64,000 nt of DNA from Pseudomonadota bacterium. Lineage in GTDB: Bacteria > Pseudomonadota > Alphaproteobacteria > Rhizobiales > Beijerinckiaceae. The first letter of the stretch is position 1. Each line of letters opens with the position of its first letter. Position numbers and translations under genes: made by a program. Below the pieces are notes generated by a model that worked only from the letters and a program-made list of their open reading frames with translations, was not told the origin of the DNA and ran no database searches. Shown here piece by piece: positions 38,462 through 46,943 of this stretch. Location of the stretch: assembly GCA_023423995.1 (NCBI GenBank), contig JAFAEL010000098.1, forward strand, positions 1 through 64,000. The letters are read 5' to 3'.

Positions 38462-38474
38462 GGAGAACGACCAG

Positions 38475-39251
38475 ATGGATCTCGACATTGCGGGACTGCG
38501 CGTCCTCGTCACGGCCGGAGCGGGTGGCATAGGGCTCGAGATCGCCCGCGCCTTCGTCCGGGAGGGCGCAAAGGTGCATGTCTGCGACGTCGACCGCGCT
38601 GCGCTCGACGCCATGCCGGCGAGCGATCCGGGCGTGACCTGCTCCTACGGCGACGTCGCGGACCGCTCGGACGTGGCGGCTGTCTTCGACGATGCGCTCG
38701 CGGCGCTCGGCGGGCTCGACGTGCTGGTGAACAATGCCGGCATCGCCGGCCCGACCGGACGCGTCGAGGAGATCAATCCGGAGGATTGGGACCGCTGCCT
38801 CGACATCTGCATCACCGGGCAGTTCAACTGCACAAGGCTCGCGATCCCGCATCTCAAGGCGAGCCGCAACGCCTCCATCGTGAACCTGTCCTCGGCGGCA
38901 GGGCGGTTCGGGTTTCCGCTGCGCACGCCCTACGCGGCCGCGAAATGGGCCGTGATCGGGTTCACGAAATCGCTCTCGCGCGAGCTCGGCGAGTTCGGGA
39001 TCCGGGTGAACGCCGTCCTGCCCGGCATCGTGTCCGGGGACCGGCAGCGCCGCGTGCTGGAGGCCAAGGCGCAGCAGCAGGGCATCTCCTATGCCGAGAT
39101 GGAGGTGCGGGCCTTCGCCAACGCCTCCATCAAGGAATACGTCACGCCCCAGCAGCTTGCCGACCAGATCGTGTTCCTCTGCTCGCCGCGCGGGCGCACC
39201 ATCTCCGGCCAGGCGATCTCGGTGGATTCAGACCTGCAGATGCTGGCCTGA
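38475..39251 (+). CDS. Short-chain dehydrogenase/reductase (SDR)
   Basis: A 258-residue classical SDR oxidoreductase. It has the nucleotide-binding VTAGAGGIGLEIARAF (about 12-27; Asp in VCDVDR favours NAD), the NNAGIAGP motif, catalytic Ser in NLSSAAGRFG and the Tyr-Lys pair in YAAAKWAV. The C-terminus is DQIVFLCSPRGRTISGQAISVD. The substrate is unknown. GGGAGAA precedes ATG 38475. Coupled closely to the GntR gene, it is likely a pathway enzyme for the compound imported by the divergent ABC system. Confidence 0.9.
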   Translation: MDLDIAGLRVLVTAGAGGIGLEIARAFVREGAKVHVCDVDRAALDAMPASDPGVTCSYGDVADRSDVAAVFDDALAALGGLDVLVNNAGIAGPTGRVEEINPEDWDRCLDICITGQFNCTRLAIPHLKASRNASIVNLSSAAGRFGFPLRTPYAAAKWAVIGFTKSLSRELGEFGIRVNAVLPGIVSGDRQRRVLEAKAQQQGISYAEMEVRAFANASIKEYVTPQQLADQIVFLCSPRGRTISGQAISVDSDLQMLA

Positions 39252-39308
39252 GCGGGTCGGGATCGCTCGGCGCGCAGGCACGTTGAATGGGCGTGCAGGA
39301 GTGCGCGC

Positions 39309-39599
39309 ATGTTCAGGTTGGCCACGGCGATCGCCCTGTCCATGGTGGCGACGGCAGCTTCCGCCCAGCGCCTCTCGACGACGACCATGACCTGCGGGCA
39401 GGCGCGCGACTTCATCGCCGCGCGCGGGGCCGCCGTCCTCGGCACCGGCGGCTACACCTACGATCGCTTCGTTCGTGACCGCAGCTTCTGCGAGCCGACG
39501 GAGGTGACGCAGCAGGCCTTCGTGCCGACCCGGGACACGCCCGCCTGCCCGATCGGGTACCGCTGCATCGAGCCGAGCCTGGACGACTGGTTCGATTGA
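39309..39599 (+). CDS. Small exported cysteine-containing protein
   Basis: A 96-residue protein with signal peptide MFRLATAIALSMVATAASA. The mature part of about 77 residues has four Cys (TMTCGQAR, SFCEPTE, PACPIGYRCIEP), probably forming two disulfides in the periplasm. Similar small proteins of unknown function occur in Hyphomicrobiales. It lies 57 bases after the SDR gene but has no obvious functional link to it. Confidence 0.75.
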   Translation: MFRLATAIALSMVATAASAQRLSTTTMTCGQARDFIAARGAAVLGTGGYTYDRFVRDRSFCEPTEVTQQAFVPTRDTPACPIGYRCIEPSLDDWFD

Positions 39600-39767
39600 G
39601 CCTCGTCACGAAATGGTGTCGTGCGGAAAGCGCGGCCGTATCTTGGCGCAGGACGGGGGCGTCCCACTTCCCCTTTGTGCTCGCCCTGCGGCGTCACGCA
39701 AATGGTCGAGGACCGATCACCAATGGCCAGGGGCGGTTCACATCCCTCGCCAGCAAGGAGGAACCGG

Positions 39768-40493
39768 ATGACAGCTCTACACCGCCGCTCGCTTCTCGCC
39801 GGGTTTGTCGCCCTGACGGCCACGCCCCTGGTTCGGCCGGCCTTCGCGCAATCGACGGCGCCGAGCGGCCCGTTCAGGCTCGACCCGCTGCCCTATGCCG
39901 CCAACAAGAACGAGCCGCATATCGATGCGCAGACGATGGAGATCCATCACGATCGGCATCACGCGGCTTATGTGAACAATCTCAACAACGCCGTGAAGGA
40001 TCATGCCGAGCTGTCCAAGAAGCCGCTCGAGGAGATCCTGGCGAACCTCAATTCCGTTCCGGAGAACGTGCGCACGGCAATCCGCAACAATGGCGGCGGA
40101 CATGCGAACCACACGATGTTCTGGGAGGTGATGGGCGGCGCGGGCGGCGAGCCCACGGGCGAGCTGAAGGCCGCCATCGACCGCGACCTCGGCGGCTATG
40201 CCAAGCTGGTGGAGGACTTCAACGCCGCCGGCGGCCGGGTGTTCGGCTCGGGCTGGGTGTTCGTGACCGTCGACAAGTCGGGCAAGCTCGGCCTGGTCAG
40301 CAAGCCGAACCAGGACACGCCCCTCATGGACGGCCAGCGCGTGCTCCTCGGCAACGACGTGTGGGAGCACGCCTACTACCTGAAATATCAGAACCGCCGG
40401 CCGGATTACCTGAAGGCGTGGTGGAACGTCGTGAACTGGCCGAAGGTGGCCGAGCGCTACGCGGCCGCGAAGGCCGGCACGCTCACGATCTGA
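39768..40493 (+). CDS. Exported superoxide dismutase (Fe/Mn family)
   Basis: A 241-residue Fe/Mn-type superoxide dismutase. Metal ligands are seen in MEIHHDRHHAAYVNNLN, HANHTMFWEVMGG and LLGNDVWEHAYYLKYQNRR. Unlike the usual cytosolic SodB/SodA of about 200 residues, it carries an N-terminal leader (HRRSLLAGFVALTATPLVRPAFA) with a double arginine, suggesting export of a folded metalloenzyme through Tat. The strong ribosome site AAGGAGG (39755-39761) fixes ATG 39768. Fe versus Mn preference cannot be decided. Confidence 0.9.
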   Translation: MTALHRRSLLAGFVALTATPLVRPAFAQSTAPSGPFRLDPLPYAANKNEPHIDAQTMEIHHDRHHAAYVNNLNNAVKDHAELSKKPLEEILANLNSVPENVRTAIRNNGGGHANHTMFWEVMGGAGGEPTGELKAAIDRDLGGYAKLVEDFNAAGGRVFGSGWVFVTVDKSGKLGLVSKPNQDTPLMDGQRVLLGNDVWEHAYYLKYQNRRPDYLKAWWNVVNWPKVAERYAAAKAGTLTI

Positions 40494-40504
40494 GCAACGC
40501 TTTT

Positions 40505-40535
40505 CTCCTCTCCCCGCCATGGGTGGGGAGAGGAG
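40505..40535. repeat. Palindromic hairpin related to the REP-like element
   Basis: An 11-bp perfect stem (40505-40515 with 40525-40535) in the 51-base gap between the convergent dismutase and L,D-transpeptidase genes. Its CTCTCCCC...GGGGAGAG core matches the large hairpin of the element at 36386-36413. It probably doubles as a convergent terminator, though no T-run follows on the plus strand. Confidence 0.6.
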
Positions 40536-40544
40536 GGGCGTCCT

Positions 40545-41471
40545 TCACCCCAGGACCCGCACCTCGGCCCCGACGCTCGTGCGGTTGTAGAGGTCGATCG
40601 CGTCCTGGTTGATCATGCGGATGCAGCCGGACGAGACCGACGTGCCGATCGTCCAGGGCTCCGTGGTGCCGTGGATGCGGTAGAGCGTGTCCTTGTTGCC
40701 TTGCCACAGGTAGAGGGCGCGCGCACCGAGCGGATTGCCGGGGCCGCCATTCATGCCGACGCCGCTCTGCAACTGGCTGAGGGACCGGGCGAGCTTCGGG
40801 TCGCGCGCGATCATTTCCTTGGGCGGATACCAGTCCGGCCAGGCCTGTTTCGAATTGATCGTCGCGATGCCGGACCAGGAGAAGCCCTGCCGGCCGACGC
40901 CGACGCCGTAGCGCACGGCCTGCCCGTTCCCCTGGACGAAGTAGAGGTGCCGTGCGCGGGGATCGACGACGATCGTGCCGGCCGGCTCGCGGCCGCGATA
41001 CTCCACTCCCCGCCGCAGGAATTCCGGCCGCACCCGCGCATAGTTGAAGGCCGGGACCGGGTAGGGCTCGGAATCGTTCCGGGCATAGATCCGCCGGTAG
41101 TCGAAGCCGCCGCTTGCGATCGGCGTGTCGGGCGGCAGGCTCTCGGTCGCGGGCGCCCGGCGCCGTGACCCGTAGGGATACTGCCCGTAGGGGTCGGCCG
41201 GCTCGCCCTGGCCCGGTCCCGGTCCGAACGGGTCCCGGATGTAGTAATCCTGCTGGACCTGGGTGTCGTAGAAACTGTCGCGCGGCGGCGAGCGGTAGCG
41301 GCCGCGCCCCTGCCAGAGGTCGTCCTCCCCACCATTGAAATAGGGGTCGTCGTAGCGCTGCCGGGACTGCGCCAGGGCCGATGCGCTGCTTCCGGCGAGG
41401 GCCGCCCATGCGGCCCCGATTGCGAGAAGCTTGCGCCGTGACAGATCAGGAATGGGCTGCTCGTTGTCCAT
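40545..41471 (-). CDS. L,D-transpeptidase (YkuD domain)
   Basis: A 308-residue periplasmic peptidoglycan cross-linking enzyme, or lipoprotein-peptidoglycan linking enzyme. A twin-arginine-like leader (LSRRKLLAIGAAWAALAGS) is followed by a Tyr/Asp/Pro-rich linker (about 36-115) and the YkuD domain (about 165-308). The active site reads HGTTEPWTIGTSVSSGCIRM, with catalytic His and Cys. YFVQGNGQAVRYGVGVGRQGFSW is the conserved strand start. It converges with the dismutase gene. Confidence 0.92.
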   Translation of the reverse strand: MDNEQPIPDLSRRKLLAIGAAWAALAGSSASALAQSRQRYDDPYFNGGEDDLWQGRGRYRSPPRDSFYDTQVQQDYYIRDPFGPGPGQGEPADPYGQYPYGSRRRAPATESLPPDTPIASGGFDYRRIYARNDSEPYPVPAFNYARVRPEFLRRGVEYRGREPAGTIVVDPRARHLYFVQGNGQAVRYGVGVGRQGFSWSGIATINSKQAWPDWYPPKEMIARDPKLARSLSQLQSGVGMNGGPGNPLGARALYLWQGNKDTLYRIHGTTEPWTIGTSVSSGCIRMINQDAIDLYNRTSVGAEVRVLG

Positions 41472-41554
41472 GCCACGCCTTTACCGCTCCCCGCGCCGCC
41501 CCGCCACGAAGTCCTTCCGAGATGGTGAGCGCGCGGTGGCGTCAGGCGAATTCT

Positions 41555-41884
41555 CTAGGCCGGCAGGTCGGCCCGGACCGCGTTGCGGGGCTGCCCCGGC
41601 TTGGTGCGCCCCACCTCCGCCGCAAGCCCCGTAAAGGAGCAATCCTCGCCCCGGGCGGCCCGGGCATTGGCGACCCGGAGCAGGCGGAGGGGGAAGCGGA
41701 TGGCATCGAGGTTCGCGGCCGAGATCTCGGCCGGACGGGCCGCGTCCTTGGCCAGGCACTGCTCTGCCTCCGCCAGGGCTTTGTCGATCTCGACCTCCGA
41801 AAGCAGATTCTTCGCCCGCAACGCGCTCATCAGCGCGGCAATGGCAGCATAAACGCCTTCGAGCTGAAGATTGGCTGTGTTCAT
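41555..41884 (-). CDS. Hypothetical protein, 109 residues
   Basis: Small cytoplasmic protein with no signal peptide. The N-terminal half is helical and amphipathic (NLQLEGVYAAIAALMSALRAKNLLSEVEIDKALAEAEQCLAKDA), and the C-terminal half contains RFPLRLLRVANARAARGEDCSF. I do not recognise a family. ATG 41884 is the plausible start; the frame continues far upstream only as a shadow of the AbrB-type gene. It lies 122 bases after that gene on the same strand. Confidence 0.65.
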   Translation of the reverse strand: MNTANLQLEGVYAAIAALMSALRAKNLLSEVEIDKALAEAEQCLAKDAARPAEISAANLDAIRFPLRLLRVANARAARGEDCSFTGLAAEVGRTKPGQPRNAVRADLPA

Positions 41885-42006
41885 CGGCTCCGGTCCTCCT
41901 GCGTGAAGCTGAACCGCGCGCCGGCCCTCCACGTTCCACGCCGGCGCCCGATCCGGCCGCCTTGGCCTCCCGTGGCGATCGGATCGCGCGCAAGTCGACG
42001 CGCGAG

Positions 42007-43059
42007 CTAGCGCGGGGGCGTCGTCCGGATGATCAGCCGGGCGAGCGGTGCGCCCGTGAGTACGACCAGGAGCACCCGGATCGCCTGGAGGGCCATGACG
42101 AATCCCACGTCGACATTGGAGCCGATCGCGATGATGGCGATGGAGTCGATCCCGCCGGGCGTCGTGGCGAGAAAGGCCGTGAGGGGATCGGTGTGGCGCA
42201 CCTGGATCAGCAGCCAGGCCGAGACTCCGCCAAGCCCGACCAGGACCAGCGAGCCGGCGATGATTTCCGGGAGCGCGCGCCAGGCCGTGGCAAGGGTCGC
42301 ACGCGTGAACCGGAGCCCGACGAACCAGCCGACGACCGCATAGGCGAGGGCCAGGAGCGGCCCGGGTATCGTCATGTCGGCGATCCCGGTCGCATGGAGG
42401 ACGGACCCGAGGAGCATCGGCCCGAGCAGCGCGCCGGCTGGAAGGCGCAAGGCGCGCCCGATCACGGCACCGACGACAGCGATGGCGAGGGTTGCGGCGA
42501 CCTGCCCGATCTCGCCGAGCATGTCCGCCGGGTGGGCCGCCTGCGGGAGCGAGGGCGCCGCGCCTTCCGGGAGGACGAAGCGCGCCACGACCGATGCGAC
42601 CACGACCACGCAGACGACGCGCACGTACTGCATCAGGGCGACAAGGCGCGGATCGGCACCGGTCGCATCGGCCATTCCGACCATGGCCGAGGCGCCGCCC
42701 GGGGAGGAGCCCCAGGCCGTAACCGATCCGGGCAGCGTGCCGAACCGCCCCAGCAGCCATCCGACCAGGGCCCCGGACAGGATCGTGCTCGCCACGACGA
42801 GGAGCATGGCGGGCCAGTCCCGCGCGACAGAGGCGATGATCGCTCCCGTGATGGAATGCGCGATCAGGCATCCGACGATGCTCTGCGCCGCCGTGAAGGC
42901 CGGGCGCGGCATCCGGAGGGAGGCCCCGGCAGCCCCGAAGGCGATCCCGGCCACCATGGGGCCGAGAAGCAGGGCTGCGGGCAGGCGGACCGCCTCGAAA
43001 GTGGCCCACAGGGTGATTGAAAGGAGGATCAGGCCTACCCATTCCAGACAGGCGCGCAA
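42007..43059 (-). CDS. AbrB-family membrane protein (duplicated AbrB transporter domain)
   Basis: A 350-residue inner-membrane protein with about ten helices in two related halves, the 'membrane AbrB duplication' family often labelled ammonia monooxygenase by error. Repeated motifs are PAALLLGPMVAGIAFGAAG and PAGALLGPMLLGSVLHATG, plus PGSVTAWGSSPGGASAMVGMADATGAD and its counterpart FLATTPGGIDSIAIIAIG. The substrate is unknown. The frame is open to ATG 43176, but that would overlap the divergent phosphomannomutase gene and adds a hydrophilic, non-conserved stretch; TTG 43059 is the only other in-frame start and is preferred with doubt. Confidence 0.8.
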   Translation of the reverse strand: MRACLEWVGLILLSITLWATFEAVRLPAALLLGPMVAGIAFGAAGASLRMPRPAFTAAQSIVGCLIAHSITGAIIASVARDWPAMLLVVASTILSGALVGWLLGRFGTLPGSVTAWGSSPGGASAMVGMADATGADPRLVALMQYVRVVCVVVVASVVARFVLPEGAAPSLPQAAHPADMLGEIGQVAATLAIAVVGAVIGRALRLPAGALLGPMLLGSVLHATGIADMTIPGPLLALAYAVVGWFVGLRFTRATLATAWRALPEIIAGSLVLVGLGGVSAWLLIQVRHTDPLTAFLATTPGGIDSIAIIAIGSNVDVGFVMALQAIRVLLVVLTGAPLARLIIRTTPPR

Positions 43060-43151
43060 GCTCGGCCGTGGAACTGCCGGGATGCGCGGCGTTTTCCTTT
43101 TGCAGGCCGATCGGCTATGGCCGCCTTCCTGTCCGGAGCTCCTGTCGCCAG

Positions 43152-44672
43152 ATGTATCCGAAGCCCCGTCCGTCACTCTCGCCCAACACCTACGAGTTCG
43201 AGTCCTTCCCGCTGGTGAAGCCGACGGGCTTCCGCGAATACGACGCGCGGTGGTGGTTTGGCCACCCCGGCTCCGACAAGGCGCCGGAGCTCAACCTGAT
43301 GGGCGTCCAGGCCCTCGGGATGGGTCTCGGAACGCTGATCGGCCGCATGGGCGTGAAGCGCGAGATCGTGACGGGGCATGATTTCCGGAGCTACTCCTCC
43401 TCGATCAAGTATGCGCTGATCACCGGCCTCATGGCGGCGGGCTGCAAGGTGCACGACATTGGCCTCGCCATGTCGCCGATGGCTTATTTCGCCCAGTTCG
43501 CGCTCGATGCGCCGGCGGTGGCGATGGTCACGGCCTCGCATAACGACAACGGCTGGACGGGCGTGAAGATGGGCGCACAGCGCCCCGTCACCTTCGGGCC
43601 CGACGAGATGACGCAGCTGAAGGAGATCGTGCTCGCTGCCGATTTCGACCTCGTCGGCGGTGGCTCATACGAATTCGTTGAGAACTTCCCCGACCGCTAC
43701 GTCGAGGACCTGACCTCGCGCCCCAAGCTCAAGCGCAAGCTCAAGGTGATCGCGGCCTGCGGCAACGGGACGGCCGGTGCCTTCGCGCCCCGCATCCTGG
43801 AGGCGCTCGGCTGCGAGGTGGTGCCCCTGAACACCGATCTCGACTTCACCTTCCCCAACTACAATCCGAACCCCGAGGACATGGAGATGCTCCATGCCAT
43901 GGCGGCCGCCGTGAAGGAGCATGGCGCCGACGTCGCGCTCGGGTTCGATGGCGACGGCGACCGCTGCGGCGTCGTCGACGAGAACGGGGACGAGATCTTC
44001 GCCGACAAGATCGGCGCGATGCTCGCGCGCGACCTGACCCGCGTGCACGGTCCCTCGCAATTCGTCGTTGACGTGAAGTCGACCGGGCTGTTCCTGACCG
44101 ACCCGGTTTTGAAGGAGCTCGGCGCGAAGACCGATTACTGGAAGACCGGACATTCCTACATCAAGCGGCGCGTGAAGGAGCTGAACGCGCTCGCGGGTTT
44201 CGAGAAATCCGGCCACTTCTTCTTCAACGCGCCGGTCGGGCGGGGGTACGACGACGGATTGGTGACGGCGATCGCCGTCCTCGACATGCTCGACCACAAC
44301 CCGGACAAGACCATGTCCCAGCTCTATGCCGAGCTGCCGAAGACCTGGGGTTCTCCGACCATGTCGCCGCATTGCGACGACGAGAAGAAGTACGGCGTCG
44401 TCGAGAAGGTCGTGAAGCGCTTCGAAGACATGAAGGCTAAGGGCGAGACCTTCGCCGGGCAGCCGATCCGCGACCTCATCACCGTCAATGGCGTGCGCGT
44501 GGTGGCGGAGGACGGCACCTGGGGCCTCGTCCGGGCCTCATCGAACAAGCCGGAACTCGTCGTGGTGGTCGAGAGCCCCGTTTCCGAGGCGCGGCTGCGG
44601 GAGATGTTTGCCGCAGTCGATAAGGTGCTGCGGGAGAATCCCGAGGTCGGCGCCTACAACCAGACGATCTGA
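43152..44672 (+). CDS. Phosphomannomutase/phosphoglucomutase
   Basis: A 506-residue alpha-D-phosphohexomutase that interconverts hexose 1- and 6-phosphates for polysaccharide and nucleotide-sugar synthesis. The phosphoserine loop is TASHNDNGWTGVKMG, the magnesium loop is GFDGDGDRCGVVDENG, the sugar-binding loop is in FEKSGHFFFNAPVG and the phosphate-binding C-terminal loop is LVRASSNKPELVVVVES. The N-terminus PNTYEFESFPLVKPTGFREYDARW matches the ManB/Pgm form of Hyphomicrobiales and fixes ATG 43152. It is divergent from the AbrB-type gene. Confidence 0.93.
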   Translation: MYPKPRPSLSPNTYEFESFPLVKPTGFREYDARWWFGHPGSDKAPELNLMGVQALGMGLGTLIGRMGVKREIVTGHDFRSYSSSIKYALITGLMAAGCKVHDIGLAMSPMAYFAQFALDAPAVAMVTASHNDNGWTGVKMGAQRPVTFGPDEMTQLKEIVLAADFDLVGGGSYEFVENFPDRYVEDLTSRPKLKRKLKVIAACGNGTAGAFAPRILEALGCEVVPLNTDLDFTFPNYNPNPEDMEMLHAMAAAVKEHGADVALGFDGDGDRCGVVDENGDEIFADKIGAMLARDLTRVHGPSQFVVDVKSTGLFLTDPVLKELGAKTDYWKTGHSYIKRRVKELNALAGFEKSGHFFFNAPVGRGYDDGLVTAIAVLDMLDHNPDKTMSQLYAELPKTWGSPTMSPHCDDEKKYGVVEKVVKRFEDMKAKGETFAGQPIRDLITVNGVRVVAEDGTWGLVRASSNKPELVVVVESPVSEARLREMFAAVDKVLRENPEVGAYNQTI

Positions 44673-44689
44673 TCTGCCGCAGATCGGCG

Positions 44690-44717
44690 GCCCCGCCCGG
44701 CAAGTGCCCGGTGGGGC
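44690..44717. terminator. Bidirectional terminator-like hairpin
   Basis: GC-rich stem 44690-44701 with 44706-44717 around AAGT, containing one mismatch and one G-T pair. It occupies the 49-base gap between the convergent phosphomannomutase and TadE-like genes. No strong T-run is present. Confidence 0.5.
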
Positions 44718-44721
44718 GGCC

Positions 44722-45330
44722 TCAGGTCGAGCTCGGGCAGCCGGATGGCAGCTCGACCCGGGTGTTGTTGCGCACCGGCCAGGGGGTCGATTCCGACAGG
44801 TTGATCGTCCCCGAGATCGCCTTCCCGAACATGGGCGTGTAGGGCAGCGATACGTCGACCAGGATGTAATAGCTGCCGTCCGTCTGGAATCCGCTCGGCA
44901 CCGGGTAGTTCACGTTTTTCGGCTTGGTGGTCGCGCCCGAGCCGCGGGCGCAGCTCCAATCCACCGTCCCGTTGAAGTTCGAGCCGACCTTCGTGACCTT
45001 CATTGAGGTCACGGTCATCTTCATCTGCGCCGCATCGAACGGCTGCATGATCACGCTGGCGGCCTTGAAGAACTCGTCGAGCTTGGCCGGGGTCAGGCTC
45101 TTCGGGCGCGACGTGAGGTCCGCGAGGCTTCGGGACAGAAGCGTGAGCTTGCGGTCGATGTTCACCCCGAGCGTGACTTCGCTCATCCCGAGCAGCATCG
45201 CCACCATCACGGGGAGCACCAGGGCGAACTCGACGGCCGCGACACCCGCAACGGATCTGCGCAGCGCTTCCGCCTTGCCGCGGAGCGCGTCCCATGCCCT
45301 TCCGGGCAAGCGCTTCGAGACGTCGATCAT
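44722..45330 (-). CDS. TadE-like pseudopilin (TadF position)
   Basis: A 202-residue minor pseudopilin of the Tad system. A basic N-terminus is followed by the TadE hydrophobic segment AAVEFALVLPVMVAMLLGMSE (about 30-50), where the Glu of the prepilin-type site follows a small residue. The C-terminal part is periplasmic and has Cys in DWSCARG and SGCPSS. ATG 45330 overlaps the stop of the upstream TadE gene (ATGA), so the two are translationally coupled. CpaA or a related peptidase may process it. Confidence 0.88.
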   Translation of the reverse strand: MIDVSKRLPGRAWDALRGKAEALRRSVAGVAAVEFALVLPVMVAMLLGMSEVTLGVNIDRKLTLLSRSLADLTSRPKSLTPAKLDEFFKAASVIMQPFDAAQMKMTVTSMKVTKVGSNFNGTVDWSCARGSGATTKPKNVNYPVPSGFQTDGSYYILVDVSLPYTPMFGKAISGTINLSESTPWPVRNNTRVELPSGCPSST

Positions 45331-45908
45331 TGGTAAGGCTCGGTCATGAAGGCGGACGAAGCCATGATGAGCCGGTTCCCGCTGCGCAGCCCCGTCGAGT
45401 AGCCGAAGATGTTCACGTAGACGGGATATTCCATCGCGGCCCGGACGACGCACACCTCGTTGGGGCCAGGCGGGTTGTAGCCGAAGGCAGACGTATCGAA
45501 GGCGCCGTTCTTGATCGGCACGGCAAGGCTCGCGGTGGCGAAGCTCGAGGCCTTCTGGATGTCGACGCGCACCAGCTGGTTGCAGTTGAACACGGCGGTG
45601 ACGTTCGCGCAGACGAGTTCCTTGAACTTGGCCAGGGCTTGCGCCTGCGTCATGCTGGTGGCGCCTTGCTGGAATCCGCCCGTGTAGATCTGCCTGGCGG
45701 CATTGGCGACGGCCGTCTCGAGCACCTGCGTCGACCAGAAGGTGAGCGCGACTTCGAGGATTCCGAACAGGAGGCCGAAGAAGAAGGGCGCGATCAGCCC
45801 GAATTCGACCGCGAGCGCGCCCGTATCCGCCCGCCGGAAGCGGCGAAGCAGGCCGGATCGTCCGGCTTTCGCGTCAGCCGGGCTGCGCCGAAACAGGCTC
45901 AGCGACAT
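45327..45908 (-). CDS. TadE-family pseudopilin
   Basis: A 193-residue TadE-like protein. The N-terminal cytoplasmic tail is basic (LLRRFRRADTG), then the TadE segment ALAVEFGLIAPFFFGLLFGILEVALTF anchors the protein. The conserved TQVLETAVANAARQIYTG follows. The periplasmic domain has three Cys (VCANV, FNCNQL, EVCVVR). It is the first gene of a two-gene minus-strand unit and lies at the edge of the Cpa/Tad locus. Confidence 0.9.
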   Translation of the reverse strand: MSLSLFRRSPADAKAGRSGLLRRFRRADTGALAVEFGLIAPFFFGLLFGILEVALTFWSTQVLETAVANAARQIYTGGFQQGATSMTQAQALAKFKELVCANVTAVFNCNQLVRVDIQKASSFATASLAVPIKNGAFDTSAFGYNPPGPNEVCVVRAAMEYPVYVNIFGYSTGLRSGNRLIMASSAFMTEPYQ

Positions 45909-46029
45909 GGAATGGCTGCTCCAGGATGCCGGCCGGATAGCCGGTGCACGCCAGAGCTAGCCCATAATGATTGCAGGTTCGTTGAGCCGATCCCGCACTG
46001 CCGGTGCCGCAGCGCCCTTCGGGAGCGCC

Positions 46030-46593
46030 CTAGCGGGTGCCGACGAAGGCGGAGTTCTGTTCGACCTGGCCCTTCGTCTCCGCGAAGTACCCGCCGGCAT
46101 CGCCGAGGGCCACGGAGGGTTGGCAGACCGGGGTGCAGGAATAGGTCTGGCGCTCCAGCCCGCGCTGGACGGTGACGGTCGAGTCCGTCGGCGCGGTCAC
46201 GCTGACCATGGATTCGCCGATGATGCTGCCGCTGGAATCGAGCGCGATGAAGTTCGTCACGCCGAAGCTCTTGCCGGTCAGCACGACGACGCCGTTCTTC
46301 TGGATCGCGATATCCGCGACGCCCGGGTTCCCGATGACCACCGTCTGGGCCTTCTCGGGCAGCTTGATCACCTTCGCGCGATTCACCGCGACGGAGAGTT
46401 CGTCCCGCGCGATCGGAACGGCGGGCCTGATCGGTTCGACGGGCCGGACGCTTGCGACATTGCGGTCCTCGACAGCGGATACGGCCGCGAGCGGGATCGT
46501 CTTGACGCCCTCCCGAGCAAAGGACGGCCCCGCCAGAGACAGAGCTGCCATCGCGCAAGGCAGCGATACCAGCATCCACGTTCTCGTGCCCAT
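46030..46593 (-). CDS. Exported secretin N-domain (pilus assembly N-terminal) protein without secretin
   Basis: A 187-residue protein with signal peptide GTRTWMLVSLPCAMAALSLAG and one domain (about 60-145) like the N-terminal domain of CpaC/RcpA secretins: LSVAVNRAKVIKLPEKAQTVVIGNPGVADIAIQ, then VVLTGKSFGVTNFIALDSSG. The same pattern occurs in CpaC encoded nearby. There is no secretin channel domain. The C-terminus has a Cys pair (SCTPVC). ATG 46593 is preferred because it starts the signal peptide; ATG 46647 is upstream. It probably assists the Tad secretin in the periplasm. Confidence 0.82.
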   Translation of the reverse strand: MGTRTWMLVSLPCAMAALSLAGPSFAREGVKTIPLAAVSAVEDRNVASVRPVEPIRPAVPIARDELSVAVNRAKVIKLPEKAQTVVIGNPGVADIAIQKNGVVVLTGKSFGVTNFIALDSSGSIIGESMVSVTAPTDSTVTVQRGLERQTYSCTPVCQPSVALGDAGGYFAETKGQVEQNSAFVGTR

Positions 46594-46943
46594 CGCGGCT
46601 ACCACGCACTCCAGATGGCGGCGACAATGGTGCGCAATGGTGAACATAATGTTGAGGAAGTGGAACGGTCTTGGGCCGTTGCCGCCGAATTCGCGCGCGT
46701 ATGCTGATGGTTCGAAGAGATAACCTCTTGTTCTCCGAATTATGTATCGTGGTCCTAGAAGTCAGGCCTTCGCGGCAAGTAGCCAGCAGAATCTTGATGC
46801 AGTATTAGCCATTTTGTAGCCGCGGGCCTGGGTCGCGCGATCGTTTTAACTATGTCGAAACGGGCTCGAATTAGGGTCTTGCCGTTCCGAGTGCCCCTTG
46901 AAAGGCCGGCGGACGGAAGGGCGACGAGGACAGGAGCGATCGC
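46594..46943. other. Regulatory intergenic region before flp pilin
   Basis: About 350 bases between the divergent secretin N-domain gene and the flp pilin gene. It is clearly less GC-rich than its surroundings. A CtrA-like half-site TTAACTAT lies at 46846-46853, about 90 bases before the pilin ATG. No open frame with family-like sequence is seen. Confidence 0.5.
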
